A stretch of DNA of 64,000 bases from Alphaproteobacteria bacterium (GTDB taxonomy: Bacteria; Pseudomonadota; Alphaproteobacteria; Micavibrionales; UBA2020), in NCBI GenBank assembly GCA_025934695.1, contig JAICWS010000001.1:1021301-1085300 (forward strand), in the 5' to 3' direction. Below are positions 1-8,010 of this stretch, one piece after another; position 1 is the stretch's first letter, and each line of letters opens with the position of its first letter. Position numbers and translations under genes: made by a program. The notes below the pieces were generated by a model that ran no database searches, was not told the DNA's origin, and saw only the letters and a program-made list of their open reading frames with translations.

Positions 1-80
1 TGAAAACAGCCTCGGTTGGGTTTGCCACGTTTTCAAGTAACTGAAAGAACGGGAAAATATTCCCCCGCCGCACGCTATGT

Positions 81-304
81 TTGACATAACGCAAAAGAAT
101 CTGCTATAAACTCCTCCACGCAAGGCGCTCCACCGCGGCAGCTCGATTTACGCCTGTTTCGCGACTGCCGGTATAGCCCTCCCGCCTTTGCAAAAACGGC
201 CAGGAACGACACTATTGTTCATGGCTGTTTTGCGCCTTTCCCTCACGCATTCGCAAACGCCCGGCATGGTTCGCTTCCGCCAACGCAGACGAAGGAGAGC
301 CGCC
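81..304 (+). promoter_or_regulatory. TTGACATAA promoter and structured leader (copy 1)
   Basis: The -35 TTGACA is at 81-86 and the -10 TATAAA at 105-110, with an 18-base spacer. The leader carries the blocks CACGCAAGGC, CGATTTACGCC and GTTTCGCGACTGCCGG seen in other copies. Hairpin 1 pairs GGCAG (137-141) with CTGCC (165-169). Hairpin 2 (190-233) pairs GCAAAA with TTTTGC and GCCA with TGGC. It drives the gene starting at 305. Confidence 0.75.
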
Positions 305-781
305 ATGAACCTGAAAGAAAAATTCGAAGACGCCGCCGTCGAGGGCGCGGCCAAAGCCGTGAGAAAATCGCTGAACAAAATCGACGCCGCGCTGGAAAGC
401 TTTGCCGAAATGCTTGACGTCCGCGTGGAACGCGCGCTGCAGGAAACGAAGCGCGGCGCCTTTGGGATCGCGCATGAGGTGCTCAAACAAGCGATGGGCT
501 GCAACGAGCATGATGACGCCCGCCTTTCCGACATGATCCCCTTCATCGGCAAGATCGAGGCGCTTCCCTCGTATAAGAAACTCATGAGCCTCTGCGCCGC
601 GCCCGAGCGCGATGTCTGCTGCACCGTCCATCTGTTCGAAGGCAAGGCATCTGTCCTGATGCTGAGCATCGGCATCGATCCCGCCAGGAGCGCCGCCGGC
701 AGCGGCCTGGCCGTGGCGGACGGTGCGGGAACGATCGAGCGGCGCGCGAGCCTGTTCCCCGGGCGCTCTGGCGCCTGCTGA
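305..781 (+). CDS. Hypothetical protein, 158 aa, charged/helical
   Basis: I do not recognise a family. Residues 1-60 are rich in Glu, Lys, Arg and Ala in a helix-like pattern. The second half is mixed and has a Cys-Cys pair near residue 105. No signal peptide or membrane segment is evident. ATG 305 is chosen because AAGGAG lies at 292-297; an in-frame start at 188 would fall inside the leader hairpin. The gene is expressed from the first TTGACATAA promoter and followed by a strong hairpin, so it is probably monocistronic. Membership of the shared-promoter gene set is the only functional hint. Confidence 0.7.
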   Translation: MNLKEKFEDAAVEGAAKAVRKSLNKIDAALESFAEMLDVRVERALQETKRGAFGIAHEVLKQAMGCNEHDDARLSDMIPFIGKIEALPSYKKLMSLCAAPERDVCCTVHLFEGKASVLMLSIGIDPARSAAGSGLAVADGAGTIERRASLFPGRSGAC

Positions 782-827
782 AAACATCTTTGTCAGTTGG
801 ATACGGTGCGGAAGGAGCGCCGCACCG

Positions 828-864
828 CAGCCGCCGCGGAGAAATCCGCGGCGGCTGAAATTTT
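828..864 (+). terminator. Rho-independent-like hairpin
   Basis: A perfect 13-bp stem with a GAAA loop (828-857) is followed by AAATTTT. It sits 46 bases after the stop of the 305-781 gene. Confidence 0.6.
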
Positions 865-938
865 AGCTCTCGCCTAAGTCCAGCGTTCCGGAAAACTGGA
901 CAGCCGTTTCAGGGCTGATTTTTCGGCACCGGCGGGTT

Positions 939-1862
939 ATGCTGGACCTTATGGGGATGAGTCAGGGGACAAAGACGTATCTGATTATCGCCGGGGCCGC
1001 TTTCGCGCTCTATTACGCGTCGGGCTTCGTGCAGGATTACTGCCACGACAGCGGCGCCACCACGCGCTTTTGCCGCCGCATGCATTTGTCGAGCGCGCCC
1101 GCGCCAGTGCAACCGCAGGTTTCTGCCACGCCAAAAGCGAGCCCAGCTGCCGTGGATCATGGCGATGAACTCTATAACAACATCGCAAAACAGTTCCCAA
1201 TAGGATCATCTGAAGCAGACTTGTTAGCTGCCCTGGCAGAACATCACTATGTAGATACGAATGATCACACCGCCAACTCGCATTGCCAGAACCCCCGCGC
1301 ATTTACGACAGGCTTGAAGCATGTTGCCGACTGGACGGCTGCTGAATACTTCATCAGTTGGTGCTCTGATGCAAATGGCAAGATAACATGGATAGGACTC
1401 GGAGGCAGTTCAGTAAGAGGAACTCCCATAGCTCCTGCAGCAGGCCAAACACTGTCGCTCCCCGTGACGCCGGAAACGCCCGCAAACGATCACCTGAAGG
1501 CCGAAACTACCAGCGATAACCGCCCGGTCATGCCCGACGCGAACCCGCCTGCGCCAGCGCCGGATGCCATCCCTTCTCCCTCGAGCCAACCTGCGCCGCC
1601 CGCGAAACCCGCGTCGCGCCTCCTCGTGCTGGGCGACGTCATGTATAAGAGCCCGTCGGACTGGACGATCTGGCTCGATGGCAAGCCCGTGACGCCCGCC
1701 GCGAAGCCCAAGGAACTGATCGAGATCAGCGTTGCACCGACCTCCGTGCGCCTGAAGTGGTTCGACATGGACTCCAGCCAGCTCATCGACGCCACGCTGC
1801 CGCCGCATGCGGCCTATGACATGGACCGGCATGTCGTCGTGCCTGCGCCGGCATCGAAATAA
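939..1862 (+). CDS. Membrane-anchored protein with BamE-like middle region, 307 aa
   Basis: An N-terminal hydrophobic segment (about residues 13-31) should anchor the protein in the inner membrane, with the rest in the periplasm. Next come a Cys-containing stretch, a region near residues 75-170 that looks like a BamE/SmpA-type small fold (GSSEADLLAAL), a proline-rich linker, and a C-terminal domain opening LLVLGDVMYKSPSDWTIWLDG. That opening resembles the periplasmic domain of some secretion or pilus assembly proteins, which is only a resemblance. Bases 1160-1440 are visibly AT-richer than the flanks. ATG 939 is used; ATG 957 is an alternative. The Sel1 gene follows 32 bases later and may be co-transcribed. 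Confidence 0.6.
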   Translation: MLDLMGMSQGTKTYLIIAGAAFALYYASGFVQDYCHDSGATTRFCRRMHLSSAPAPVQPQVSATPKASPAAVDHGDELYNNIAKQFPIGSSEADLLAALAEHHYVDTNDHTANSHCQNPRAFTTGLKHVADWTAAEYFISWCSDANGKITWIGLGGSSVRGTPIAPAAGQTLSLPVTPETPANDHLKAETTSDNRPVMPDANPPAPAPDAIPSPSSQPAPPAKPASRLLVLGDVMYKSPSDWTIWLDGKPVTPAAKPKELIEISVAPTSVRLKWFDMDSSQLIDATLPPHAAYDMDRHVVVPAPASK

Positions 1863-1894
1863 ACGGGCATTTTTTTATTTATTACGGACTTCGG

Positions 1895-3568
1895 ATGAAA
1901 TACTTTCCGCCCGCCCTCACCCTTGCCGCGCTACTGCTGCCCGCCGTCGCCTATGCGGAACACGCCACGGCGAACCCGGCGGAGCTGGAAAAGGAAATGC
2001 GGGACTACACGCGGGTTCCGCCGCCCATGACCGTGCTGACCGACCTTCGGGCGAAGGCCGAAGGCGGCGATGCGAAAAGCCAGTTCCTGATGGGCTATCT
2101 GACCGGCAACGGCCTGGGCCCCGACCGCGATTATGGCGATGCCTTCACCTGGTATCACAAGGCGGCGGCGCAAGGCTTTACGCCCGCCTATTATAAGATC
2201 GGCTATTATTATATGTCAGGCTGGTCGGTCGAGGCCGACCCTGAAGAGGCTGTCAGCTGGTACAAAAAGGGCGTCGATGCCGGCGATGACTTTTGCAAGA
2301 TGGGCCTGGGCCTCTATGACGTCAACGGTCCGAAAGACGCGGCGAAACCCGAAGAAGGCATCCGCCTGCTGACCGAGGCCGCGAATGACGGGCTGGTGGA
2401 AGCCGCGGCCGACCTCGCGATGCTCTATCACCGCGGGCTGGGCGTGACGGAAAACCCGCAGCAGGCCTTCGCCTGGTATGAAAAGGCGGCCGAAGCCGGC
2501 GACGACTGGGCCGAATTCAACCTCGGCGCCTATTACCGCGACGGCTACGGGACGGCGCGCGACTATGCGAAAGCGCTCGACTGGTTCAACAAATCCGCGG
2601 CGCAGGGAAATCCGCGCGCCGCCGCGTCGCTGGCCGCGCTCTACAATTCTGGCACGGGCGTGGCGAAGGACCCAGCGAAAGCGCACGAATGGCATTTGCG
2701 CAGCGCCGCCACGGGCGAGCGCGCGGAACAGTACAACGCCGGCAGCGATTACTGGTTCGCGCGCGGCACCGAACGCGACGCGGGCAAGGCCATCGAGCTG
2801 TGGACGAAGGCCGCCGAACAGGATGAGGCGCTGGCGCAGAACAACCTCGCCGTGTCTTACTTCCTCGGCAAGGGCGCGCCGCAGAATTACTTCAAGGCCT
2901 ATATGTGGTTTTCCGCCTCCGTCGCGAACGGCTTCGAGCATGCGCGCGAGCGCCGCGACGAGGCGCTGTCGCACCTGAACCCGCTGCAGGCCTCGGCCGC
3001 GCGCATCCTCGCGCTCGCCTTCATCGACGCCGAGGAAGACCGCGAGCAGATGGAATTCATGAACAAATGGGTCTACGGCAAGGAGCCGCGCGACGATCCG
3101 TCGGTGAAACTCTCGGCGGAGGAAGAGAATGCCGTTTCCGCCTATCGCCTCGGCAATACGTATTACGAGGGGGATTCCGTCGAGAAGGACGATGCCGAAG
3201 CCGTCACCTGGTGGCGCAAGGCCGCGGATCAGAACGTGCTGGCAGCCGATGTCGCGCTCGGCCGCGCCTATGAGAAGGGCGAAGGCGTGAAAAAAGACGA
3301 GGCGCAGGCCGCCAACTGGTATCGCAAGGGCGCCGAGCGCAACGACGGCGACGCGCAAAAGCATCTCGGCATGCTCTACGCCGCGGGCCGCGGCGTCGAG
3401 AAGGACCCGGTGCAGGCCTATATGTGGTACACGCTCGCCAACGACAAATACGGCGACGACGCCATCCAGCTTCGCGACAAGCTGGCCAAAATCATGTCGC
3501 CCGACGACATCGCCAAAGCCGAAACCCTCGCCACCCAGCGCCGCAAGGACTTGCCGCCGCCGGAGTGA
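1895..3568 (+). CDS. Secreted Sel1-repeat protein, 557 aa
   Basis: A cleavable signal peptide is evident (residues 1-21, hydrophobic core then AYA). The remainder is an array of Sel1-like repeats (TPR subclass, about 36 residues each) with signatures such as AxxxGxxxAxxxLGxxYxxGxGVxxD and AxxWYxKAAEAG. A less regular linker near residues 370-400 splits the array in two. Sel1 proteins act as protein-interaction scaffolds, often in envelope or signalling complexes; no catalytic residues are visible. The Shine-Dalgarno sequence is weak (CGGACTTCGG). The upstream membrane-anchored protein may be a partner. Confidence 0.85.
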   Translation: MKYFPPALTLAALLLPAVAYAEHATANPAELEKEMRDYTRVPPPMTVLTDLRAKAEGGDAKSQFLMGYLTGNGLGPDRDYGDAFTWYHKAAAQGFTPAYYKIGYYYMSGWSVEADPEEAVSWYKKGVDAGDDFCKMGLGLYDVNGPKDAAKPEEGIRLLTEAANDGLVEAAADLAMLYHRGLGVTENPQQAFAWYEKAAEAGDDWAEFNLGAYYRDGYGTARDYAKALDWFNKSAAQGNPRAAASLAALYNSGTGVAKDPAKAHEWHLRSAATGERAEQYNAGSDYWFARGTERDAGKAIELWTKAAEQDEALAQNNLAVSYFLGKGAPQNYFKAYMWFSASVANGFEHARERRDEALSHLNPLQASAARILALAFIDAEEDREQMEFMNKWVYGKEPRDDPSVKLSAEEENAVSAYRLGNTYYEGDSVEKDDAEAVTWWRKAADQNVLAADVALGRAYEKGEGVKKDEAQAANWYRKGAERNDGDAQKHLGMLYAAGRGVEKDPVQAYMWYTLANDKYGDDAIQLRDKLAKIMSPDDIAKAETLATQRRKDLPPPE

Positions 3569-3734
3569 TTTCCTTCATTTTCTGGATAGCGCGACGATAT
3601 TCGTTTGTTGCCAAGTGCGCCCAACACTCCCTACGCAACCCGACGAAAGCCGGGGTGGCACGTAAAAGATAAACACTGTTATTCCCGCAGGCGGAAATAA
3701 CGAGTTCTTTTTAACGACCGCTTTCTCCACAATC

Positions 3735-3832
3735 CCACCCCGGCGAAAGCCGGGGTCCAGTTTATACAACTTCTATCGCTAATTTATGAGGTAGAAGTCA
3801 AATGAACTGGACCCCGGCCTTCGCCGGGGTGG
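3735..3832. repeat. Long palindromic repeat, class 1
   Basis: The outer arms CCACCCCGGCG and CGCCGGGGTGG and an inner pair ACTTCTA/TAGAAGT make a nearly complete 98-base inverted repeat. Near-identical elements occur at 48019-48118 and 53156-53260. Confidence 0.85.
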
Positions 3833-3902
3833 TTCGATCTTGGCCTGTCGTCCCCGCGCAGGCGGAGGACGATGCGTTTCCCAGCGTGCGCCTCTGGCAG
3901 CG

Positions 3903-4415
3903 CTACTTTTTGGCGGGCTTTTTGGGCGGCTTCTGATCGGTGCCCCCATGTTTGGCGGGTTTCGTCTTTGTAAGGAACCTGCTCTTTTCGGGCAACGTTC
4001 TCTTGTGCTCTTCGCGCGGCGCTCTCTTGGTGTCGCTGTTCTTTTCAACCCAGGCAGCCAGTCCCCGCTCATCCAGTTCGCCACTGGCGACGGCCGTCAT
4101 TGTTTCGATGGCGTCGACCTGCGAAGCGGTAAGCCGCTTCCCGTTCAGGCCGAGCATCAGGCCGATGGCGAGAAAAGCGGCGCGCTTGTTTCCATCGACA
4201 AAGGGATGGTTTTTCGCGATCCCATGGGCGCAGGAAGCCGCCAGTTCCGACAGCGTGCTTTCAGGATTATAAGCAATCAGATTCAGCGGACGCGCCAAAG
4301 CAGAGTCGAGCAGTCCATCATCCCGCAGGCCTCTTTCCCCGCCGAATCCCGCGATGGCCTCCTCCTGAAGCAGGAGCATCGCCTTTTTGCTGATCCACCG
4401 AAGTTCCTTCTTCAT
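3903..4415 (-). CDS. doc: Doc/Fic-family toxin, 170 aa
   Basis: The core motif HPFVDGNKR (residues 70-78) matches the Fic/Doc active site HxFx(D/E)GNxR. In Doc the family transfers phosphate from ATP to elongation factor Tu and blocks translation. The N-terminal half follows the Doc pattern (GLRDDGLLDSALARP). The protein is about 45 residues longer than phage P1 Doc, with a Lys/Pro-rich basic tail of unknown role. It overlaps the upstream antitoxin gene by 4 bases (ATGA), so the pair is translationally coupled, and it is presumably repressed through the palindrome at 4667-4690. Confidence 0.88.
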   Translation of the reverse strand: MKKELRWISKKAMLLLQEEAIAGFGGERGLRDDGLLDSALARPLNLIAYNPESTLSELAASCAHGIAKNHPFVDGNKRAAFLAIGLMLGLNGKRLTASQVDAIETMTAVASGELDERGLAAWVEKNSDTKRAPREEHKRTLPEKSRFLTKTKPAKHGGTDQKPPKKPAKK

Positions 4416-4636
4416 TTCGCGAGCGCTTTAAAGGCATCGCGATATTCCTTCATGAACTTCCGCCCCTCTTCGAGTTCCTTCTCGATATCAGGATCATAAG
4501 GCGTCAGAAGATACCCGTCCTTTGTCTCGACGACATACAGAATGTCTCCCTTCTCGACGTTGAGGCGGGCGAGCATTTCTTTCGGGATAATCACTCCCGT
4601 CGATGTTCCGATCGAGGTCAGTTTCAAGCCGGTCAT
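4412..4636 (-). CDS. AbrB/MazE-fold antitoxin, 74 aa
   Basis: The swapped-hairpin AbrB DNA-binding pattern fills the first 45 residues (KLTSIGTSTGVIIPKEML, then GDILYVVE and GYLLTPYDP). An acidic helical tail (residues 48-74) should bind and neutralise the toxin. It is the first gene of the pair, has AGGAG upstream of ATG 4636, and overlaps the toxin by 4 bases. Doc is classically paired with Phd, so the AbrB-type partner is a different antitoxin class. Autorepression is likely because a perfect palindrome sits 31 bases upstream. Confidence 0.85.
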   Translation of the reverse strand: MTGLKLTSIGTSTGVIIPKEMLARLNVEKGDILYVVETKDGYLLTPYDPDIEKELEEGRKFMKEYRDAFKALAK

Positions 4637-4666
4637 GCAAAGCTCCTGCTTATCAGGATAAATAGG

Positions 4667-4690
4667 GCATTATAATAACTATTATAATGC
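4667..4690. promoter_or_regulatory. Toxin-antitoxin operator palindrome
   Basis: A perfect 11-bp inverted repeat, GCATTATAATA and TATTATAATGC, is separated by two bases. It contains TATAAT-like sequence, so it probably overlaps the promoter of the antitoxin-toxin operon and is bound by the AbrB-type antitoxin. Confidence 0.7.
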
Positions 4691-4786
4691 TTGTTTTGAT
4701 CCGGTTCAAGACGTTCGCTTAGTTCGTCGCCGCCATTTAGGGCAGGCAACTGAATTTCAAGAAGAATATCCTGCAGTGTTGCGATC

Positions 4787-4836
4787 CACCCTGGCGAAAG
4801 CCGAGGTCCAGTTACAACTTCGATCGCTCATTTATC
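4787..4836. repeat. Decayed half of a class 1 palindromic repeat
   Basis: CCACCCTGGCGAAAGCCGAGG followed by TCCAGTTACAACTTCGATCGC resembles the left arm of the element at 3735, but the right arm is missing. Confidence 0.6.
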
Positions 4837-5488
4837 CCGCGCGTCCCTGGCGGCACAGGACAACGTGGGTGGCCTTGTCCGACGGGACGAACTCGACACA
4901 TTCATATCCCAGCGCGCGCAGGTCGAGCCCTTCGAACAGCGGCTCGCCGCGGCCGAGCAGGACGGGCGCGATCGCGATGTGCAGCTCGTCGATAAGCCCC
5001 TCGCGTAAGTATTGCCGGATCGTGGCCGGGCCGCCGCCGATGCGCACGTCCTTGCCGGCGGCGGCCGTCCGCGCGCGGTCGAGCGCTTCGCGGATGCCGC
5101 CGGTCACGAAATGAAACACCGTGCCGCCCTCCATCTCGAGCGGCGGGCGCGCATGATGGGTCAGGACGAAGACCGGGACGTGATAGGGCGGATTGTCGCC
5201 CCACCAGCCTTTCCAGTTCAGATCCCACTCCCCGCGGATGGGGCCGAACATATTCCGTCCCAAAATCCACGCGCCGACATTGTGAAAGCCGCGGGCGGCG
5301 AAATCGTCGTTCACGCCGACCGTGCCGCCGTCCTTGCCGAACAAGGTCCGCTGGAAAGTGCGCGTCGTGACAAGCCACGGATGCAACTCCGTCCCGCCGA
5401 CGCCGAGAGGATTGTCGAGCCCCTGATCCGGCCCCGCGCCATATCCGTCAAGCGAAATGGTGAAAGCGTTAACGCGAATCCGTGTCAT
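4832..5488 (-). CDS. Dihydrofolate-reductase-fold (RibD C-terminal family) oxidoreductase, 218 aa
   Basis: The order of features matches the RibD_C/YwjB-type reductase family: an N-terminal strand with SLDGYGAGPDQ, the central GAWILGRNMFGP, then HFVTGGIREALDRA, VRIGGGPATIRQYL and LIDELHIAIAPVLLGRGEPLFEG. These proteins bind NADPH; their substrates are usually unknown. ATG 5488 has GGAGAAAAAC upstream and gives the usual family length. It stands alone between the toxin-antitoxin pair and the repeat gene, on the same strand as both. Confidence 0.85.
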   Translation of the reverse strand: MTRIRVNAFTISLDGYGAGPDQGLDNPLGVGGTELHPWLVTTRTFQRTLFGKDGGTVGVNDDFAARGFHNVGAWILGRNMFGPIRGEWDLNWKGWWGDNPPYHVPVFVLTHHARPPLEMEGGTVFHFVTGGIREALDRARTAAAGKDVRIGGGPATIRQYLREGLIDELHIAIAPVLLGRGEPLFEGLDLRALGYECVEFVPSDKATHVVLCRQGRAG

Positions 5489-5633
5489 TGTTTTTCTCCG
5501 TTGGAATGCCAATCTGTCACGTTTTTAAAAGTGCGACAGCGTGTCTTTTTCCGAAATTTGCCGCCATTTTAGTCCCATAATCAACCTTTAACAACCTGCT
5601 GATTTTCTGCATGCAGCGCGGTAGGCTGTTGCT

Positions 5634-5789
5634 ATGGAAGAATTAAGCACATGGGCTGAGCCTGTCGGCTCCGAATATGGTCTGACCGTCGCAGAAATAA
5701 AGGCCGACATTGTCGGGCTGAGTTATGTTCCGGATTTGCGTGTAATCGTCGACATCGACGCGCGGAAGCCACGAGCGCCTGTGGCTTGA
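5634..5789 (+). CDS. Possible small protein, 51 aa
   Basis: An open frame from ATG 5634 encodes a 51-residue acidic peptide (start MEELSTWAEP, end KPRAPVA) in an otherwise empty 400-base gap. The Shine-Dalgarno sequence is poor. Twenty bases upstream (5609-5628) match 62588-62607 at 19 positions, ahead of another small unknown gene, which hints at a shared control element. Existence is uncertain. Confidence 0.3.
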   Translation: MEELSTWAEPVGSEYGLTVAEIKADIVGLSYVPDLRVIVDIDARKPRAPVA

Positions 5790-5891
5790 ATATTACTTTT
5801 CGCACCCCAGAGGTTTCCGGCATAACGTGATAATTTATCTCTCGAAAAATAGTGTCAAATTTAGATAGAAACGTTCGCTATAGCTTTGACG

Positions 5892-6725
5892 CTACTTCCT
5901 GAAACTGATCGGCCGGGACACCCGGGTTGGTTCCTGGAGCACGGTTGCAGCATGGATGACTCTCGCTTTTGTTTCAGGAGATAGACGCAGTTCCTGGGGA
6001 ACTTCATCCCAAGATTCGAACGTGCCGAAGTCGCTCTGTAATATTTCGAAAATTTCGGGGGCACCCTCCAGCGATGTCAGTTGGGTCTCGTCGCAGGAAA
6101 AGATGCCGCCGATGGTGCGTGGCGCATGTTCGAGCGTCGTGAGTTGGTTGTAGGAACAGGAAAAATTGCCCGCGACGGACTGCGGCGCGTGCTCCAGCGT
6201 TTTGAGTTGGTTGTAGGAACAGTAGAAGTCCCCGTTGACGGTCTGGGGCGCGCCTAGAAGCGAAGTCAGCTGATTGTTGTGGCAGTAGAAGCCGCCGCCG
6301 ATGGTCATGGGAGCATGCACCAGCGAGGTCAGCTTGTTATCGGCGCAGAAAAAGATGCCGCCCACGGTCCGTGGCCCCCGCTCCAGCGTTGTAAGTTGAT
6401 TGTGGGAGCAGTAGAAATTGCGGCCTACGGAATGCGGCGCATGCTCCAGCGTAGCAAGTTGGTTGTTTTGGCAGCAAAAGCTGCCGCTGACGGAATGCGG
6501 CGCGCCTTCCAGCGAGGTCAATAGATTCTCGGAGCACCAGAAATCGCCGCTGACACTGACTTTGGAAAGATCAGGCAGTTTAGCCAAGTTCTTCCTGGAA
6601 ATGTCCAGATTCCCTGGTACAAGAATTGAGCCATCGTCTTGCTTGACGTATTTTACGCCCCACGCCTGCAGCGCCTGTTCGGCTTCACCAAGGGCACTGG
6701 CATTTTGATTGAAAGCGGCCTGCAC
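5892..6725 (-). CDS. LRR-like SLEGAP-repeat protein, 277 aa
   Basis: The N-terminal region reads GSILVPGNLDISRKNLAKLP and is followed by at least nine repeats of about 20 residues, of the form NNQLTSLEGAPxxVGGxFxC. These LRR-like repeats should build a solenoid binding surface. After the array comes QSDFGTFESWDEVPQEL, a block shared with the four paralogues in this window, and the tail VSRPISFRK. GTG 6725 is chosen because GAGG precedes it by nine bases; the 12-bp leader hairpin ends at this codon and covers part of that site. A TTG at 6734 is the alternative. It is driven by the promoter at 6860-6889. Confidence 0.8.
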   Translation of the reverse strand: MQAAFNQNASALGEAEQALQAWGVKYVKQDDGSILVPGNLDISRKNLAKLPDLSKVSVSGDFWCSENLLTSLEGAPHSVSGSFCCQNNQLATLEHAPHSVGRNFYCSHNQLTTLERGPRTVGGIFFCADNKLTSLVHAPMTIGGGFYCHNNQLTSLLGAPQTVNGDFYCSYNQLKTLEHAPQSVAGNFSCSYNQLTTLEHAPRTIGGIFSCDETQLTSLEGAPEIFEILQSDFGTFESWDEVPQELRLSPETKARVIHAATVLQEPTRVSRPISFRK

Positions 6726-6889
6726 GCAAAACAACCTCGAAAATTCGCTGATCTCGGTTGTTTTGCGGATCGTGCTGTGGAACCCGGATATGAAACCCTA
6801 AACCATCCGGCACATTCGCCCCGATGCTGAAAAGACAGAGGGAAGCACGCTGCATGCCTTTTATACCCGATTCTGATAGATTATGTCAA
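6726..6889 (-). promoter_or_regulatory. TTGACATAA promoter and structured leader (copy 2)
   Basis: On the minus strand the -35 TTGACA is 6889-6884 and the -10 TATAAA 6865-6860, with an 18-base spacer. Hairpin 1 (6784-6810) pairs CCGGAT with ATCCGG around the loop GTTTAGGGTTTC. Hairpin 2 (6725-6767) is a perfect 12-bp stem, CGCAAAACAACC with GGTTGTTTTGCG, ending at the proposed start codon, so it could gate translation. Confidence 0.75.
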
Positions 6890-6934
6890 ATACAATCTTC
6901 TTCCGAAAAGTTTTGCAAGCGGCAGCGCTGCTTT

Positions 6935-7795
6935 TTAATTGAACCTCCCCGCCTGGAAATCCGCGATGGCCTGGTGGATTTCTTCGGGGGTGTTCATGAC
7001 GAAGGGGCCGCGGCCGGCGATGGGTTCGTCGATGGGCTCGCCGCTCATGAGCAGCAGGGTCGCGTCCTCGTCCGCCGCCACCTCGATGCTGTCGCCCTCG
7101 GGCGCGAACAGGGCGATTTCCTTGCGCGCCAATGTTTCGCCGCTGTTGACCGTGGCCTTGCCGTGCAAAACGAGCAGCGCTGTGTTGTGCCCCTGCGGCA
7201 CCGGCAGCGTAACGCGCGCGCCTTTTTTCAGGCGCATGTCCCACAGGTTGACGGGCGTGAAGGTTTTCGCGGCCCCCTTCGTGGCGCCGAAAACGCCCGC
7301 GATGATGCGCGCCGTCCCCGCGCCGTTCGGCAGTTCGGCCACGGGGATGTTCTTGCTTAAAATCTCCTGGTAATGCGGCGCGCTCATCTTGTCTTTCGCG
7401 GGCAGGTTGACCCAGAGCTGGATCATCTCGAGCGTGCCGCCTGTCTTGGTGAACGCGCGGCTCTGGTATTCCTCGTGCAGGATGCCGCGCGCGGCTGTCA
7501 TCCACTGCACGTCGCCGGGGCCAATTTTGCCGGCATTGCCCGCGTTGTCGCGGTGCTCGACCTCGCCAGAATAAACGATGGTCACGGTCTCGAACCCGCG
7601 GTGCGGATGCTGGCCCACGCCGCGCGGCTCTTGAGTCGGCTTGAACTCCGCCGGCCCCGCATAGTCGAGCAGCAGGAACGGGCTGATCTCCGCGCCGTTC
7701 TCGCCGTAATAAAGCATGGTGCTGACGGGAAAGGCGTCGCCCACCCAATGGCTCTCGGTCTGGCGGTGAATGCTGGAAAGTTGTTTGGCGGGCAT
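6935..7795 (-). CDS. Pirin family protein, 286 aa
   Basis: This is a full-length bicupin. The N-terminal cupin has the metal-binding signature HPHRGFETVTIVYSGEVEHRD and the downstream LEMIQLWVNLP typical of pirins; the C-terminal cupin ends with the pirin-like PIAGRGPFVMNTPEEI. Bacterial pirins bind iron and some act as quercetin dioxygenases or modulate central enzymes. No partner is evident here. ATG 7795 is preceded by GGAGGCTTCCC. It is divergent from the ABC exporter operon, with 215 bases between the two start codons. Confidence 0.93.
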   Translation of the reverse strand: MPAKQLSSIHRQTESHWVGDAFPVSTMLYYGENGAEISPFLLLDYAGPAEFKPTQEPRGVGQHPHRGFETVTIVYSGEVEHRDNAGNAGKIGPGDVQWMTAARGILHEEYQSRAFTKTGGTLEMIQLWVNLPAKDKMSAPHYQEILSKNIPVAELPNGAGTARIIAGVFGATKGAAKTFTPVNLWDMRLKKGARVTLPVPQGHNTALLVLHGKATVNSGETLARKEIALFAPEGDSIEVAADEDATLLLMSGEPIDEPIAGRGPFVMNTPEEIHQAIADFQAGRFN

Positions 7796-7963
7796 GGGAA
7801 GCCTCCGTTCCGTTGTTCTTCTTTATACGCTAGCGGCGCAAGATGGATTTGCAAGGGCGCGGAAGGCTTGCATCCGCGAGGCAAGCCACATCAACTATCG
7901 CGCCCGCCTCGCGCGGGCGGCATCGCTCGGGAAGCACGCAGCAGGCTCTGCCATTGGTGTTTT

Positions 7964-7992
7964 TTGAAAATATATAATAGAAGAGATACTGT
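7964..7992 (+). promoter_or_regulatory. Probable sigma70 promoter of the ABC exporter operon
   Basis: TTGAAA (7964-7969), a 17-base spacer and TACTGT (7987-7992) precede the ATG at 8011. It lacks the TTGACATA extension of the accessory promoters. Confidence 0.4.
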
Positions 7993-8010
7993 AACGAGTG
8001 GAATTTATTT

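Noticed and set aside
2216-3364. 382-codon open frame on the minus strand
   Set aside because: Fully antisense to the Sel1 gene; no ribosome site, and it lacks any domain. GC-rich third positions keep the opposite frame open.
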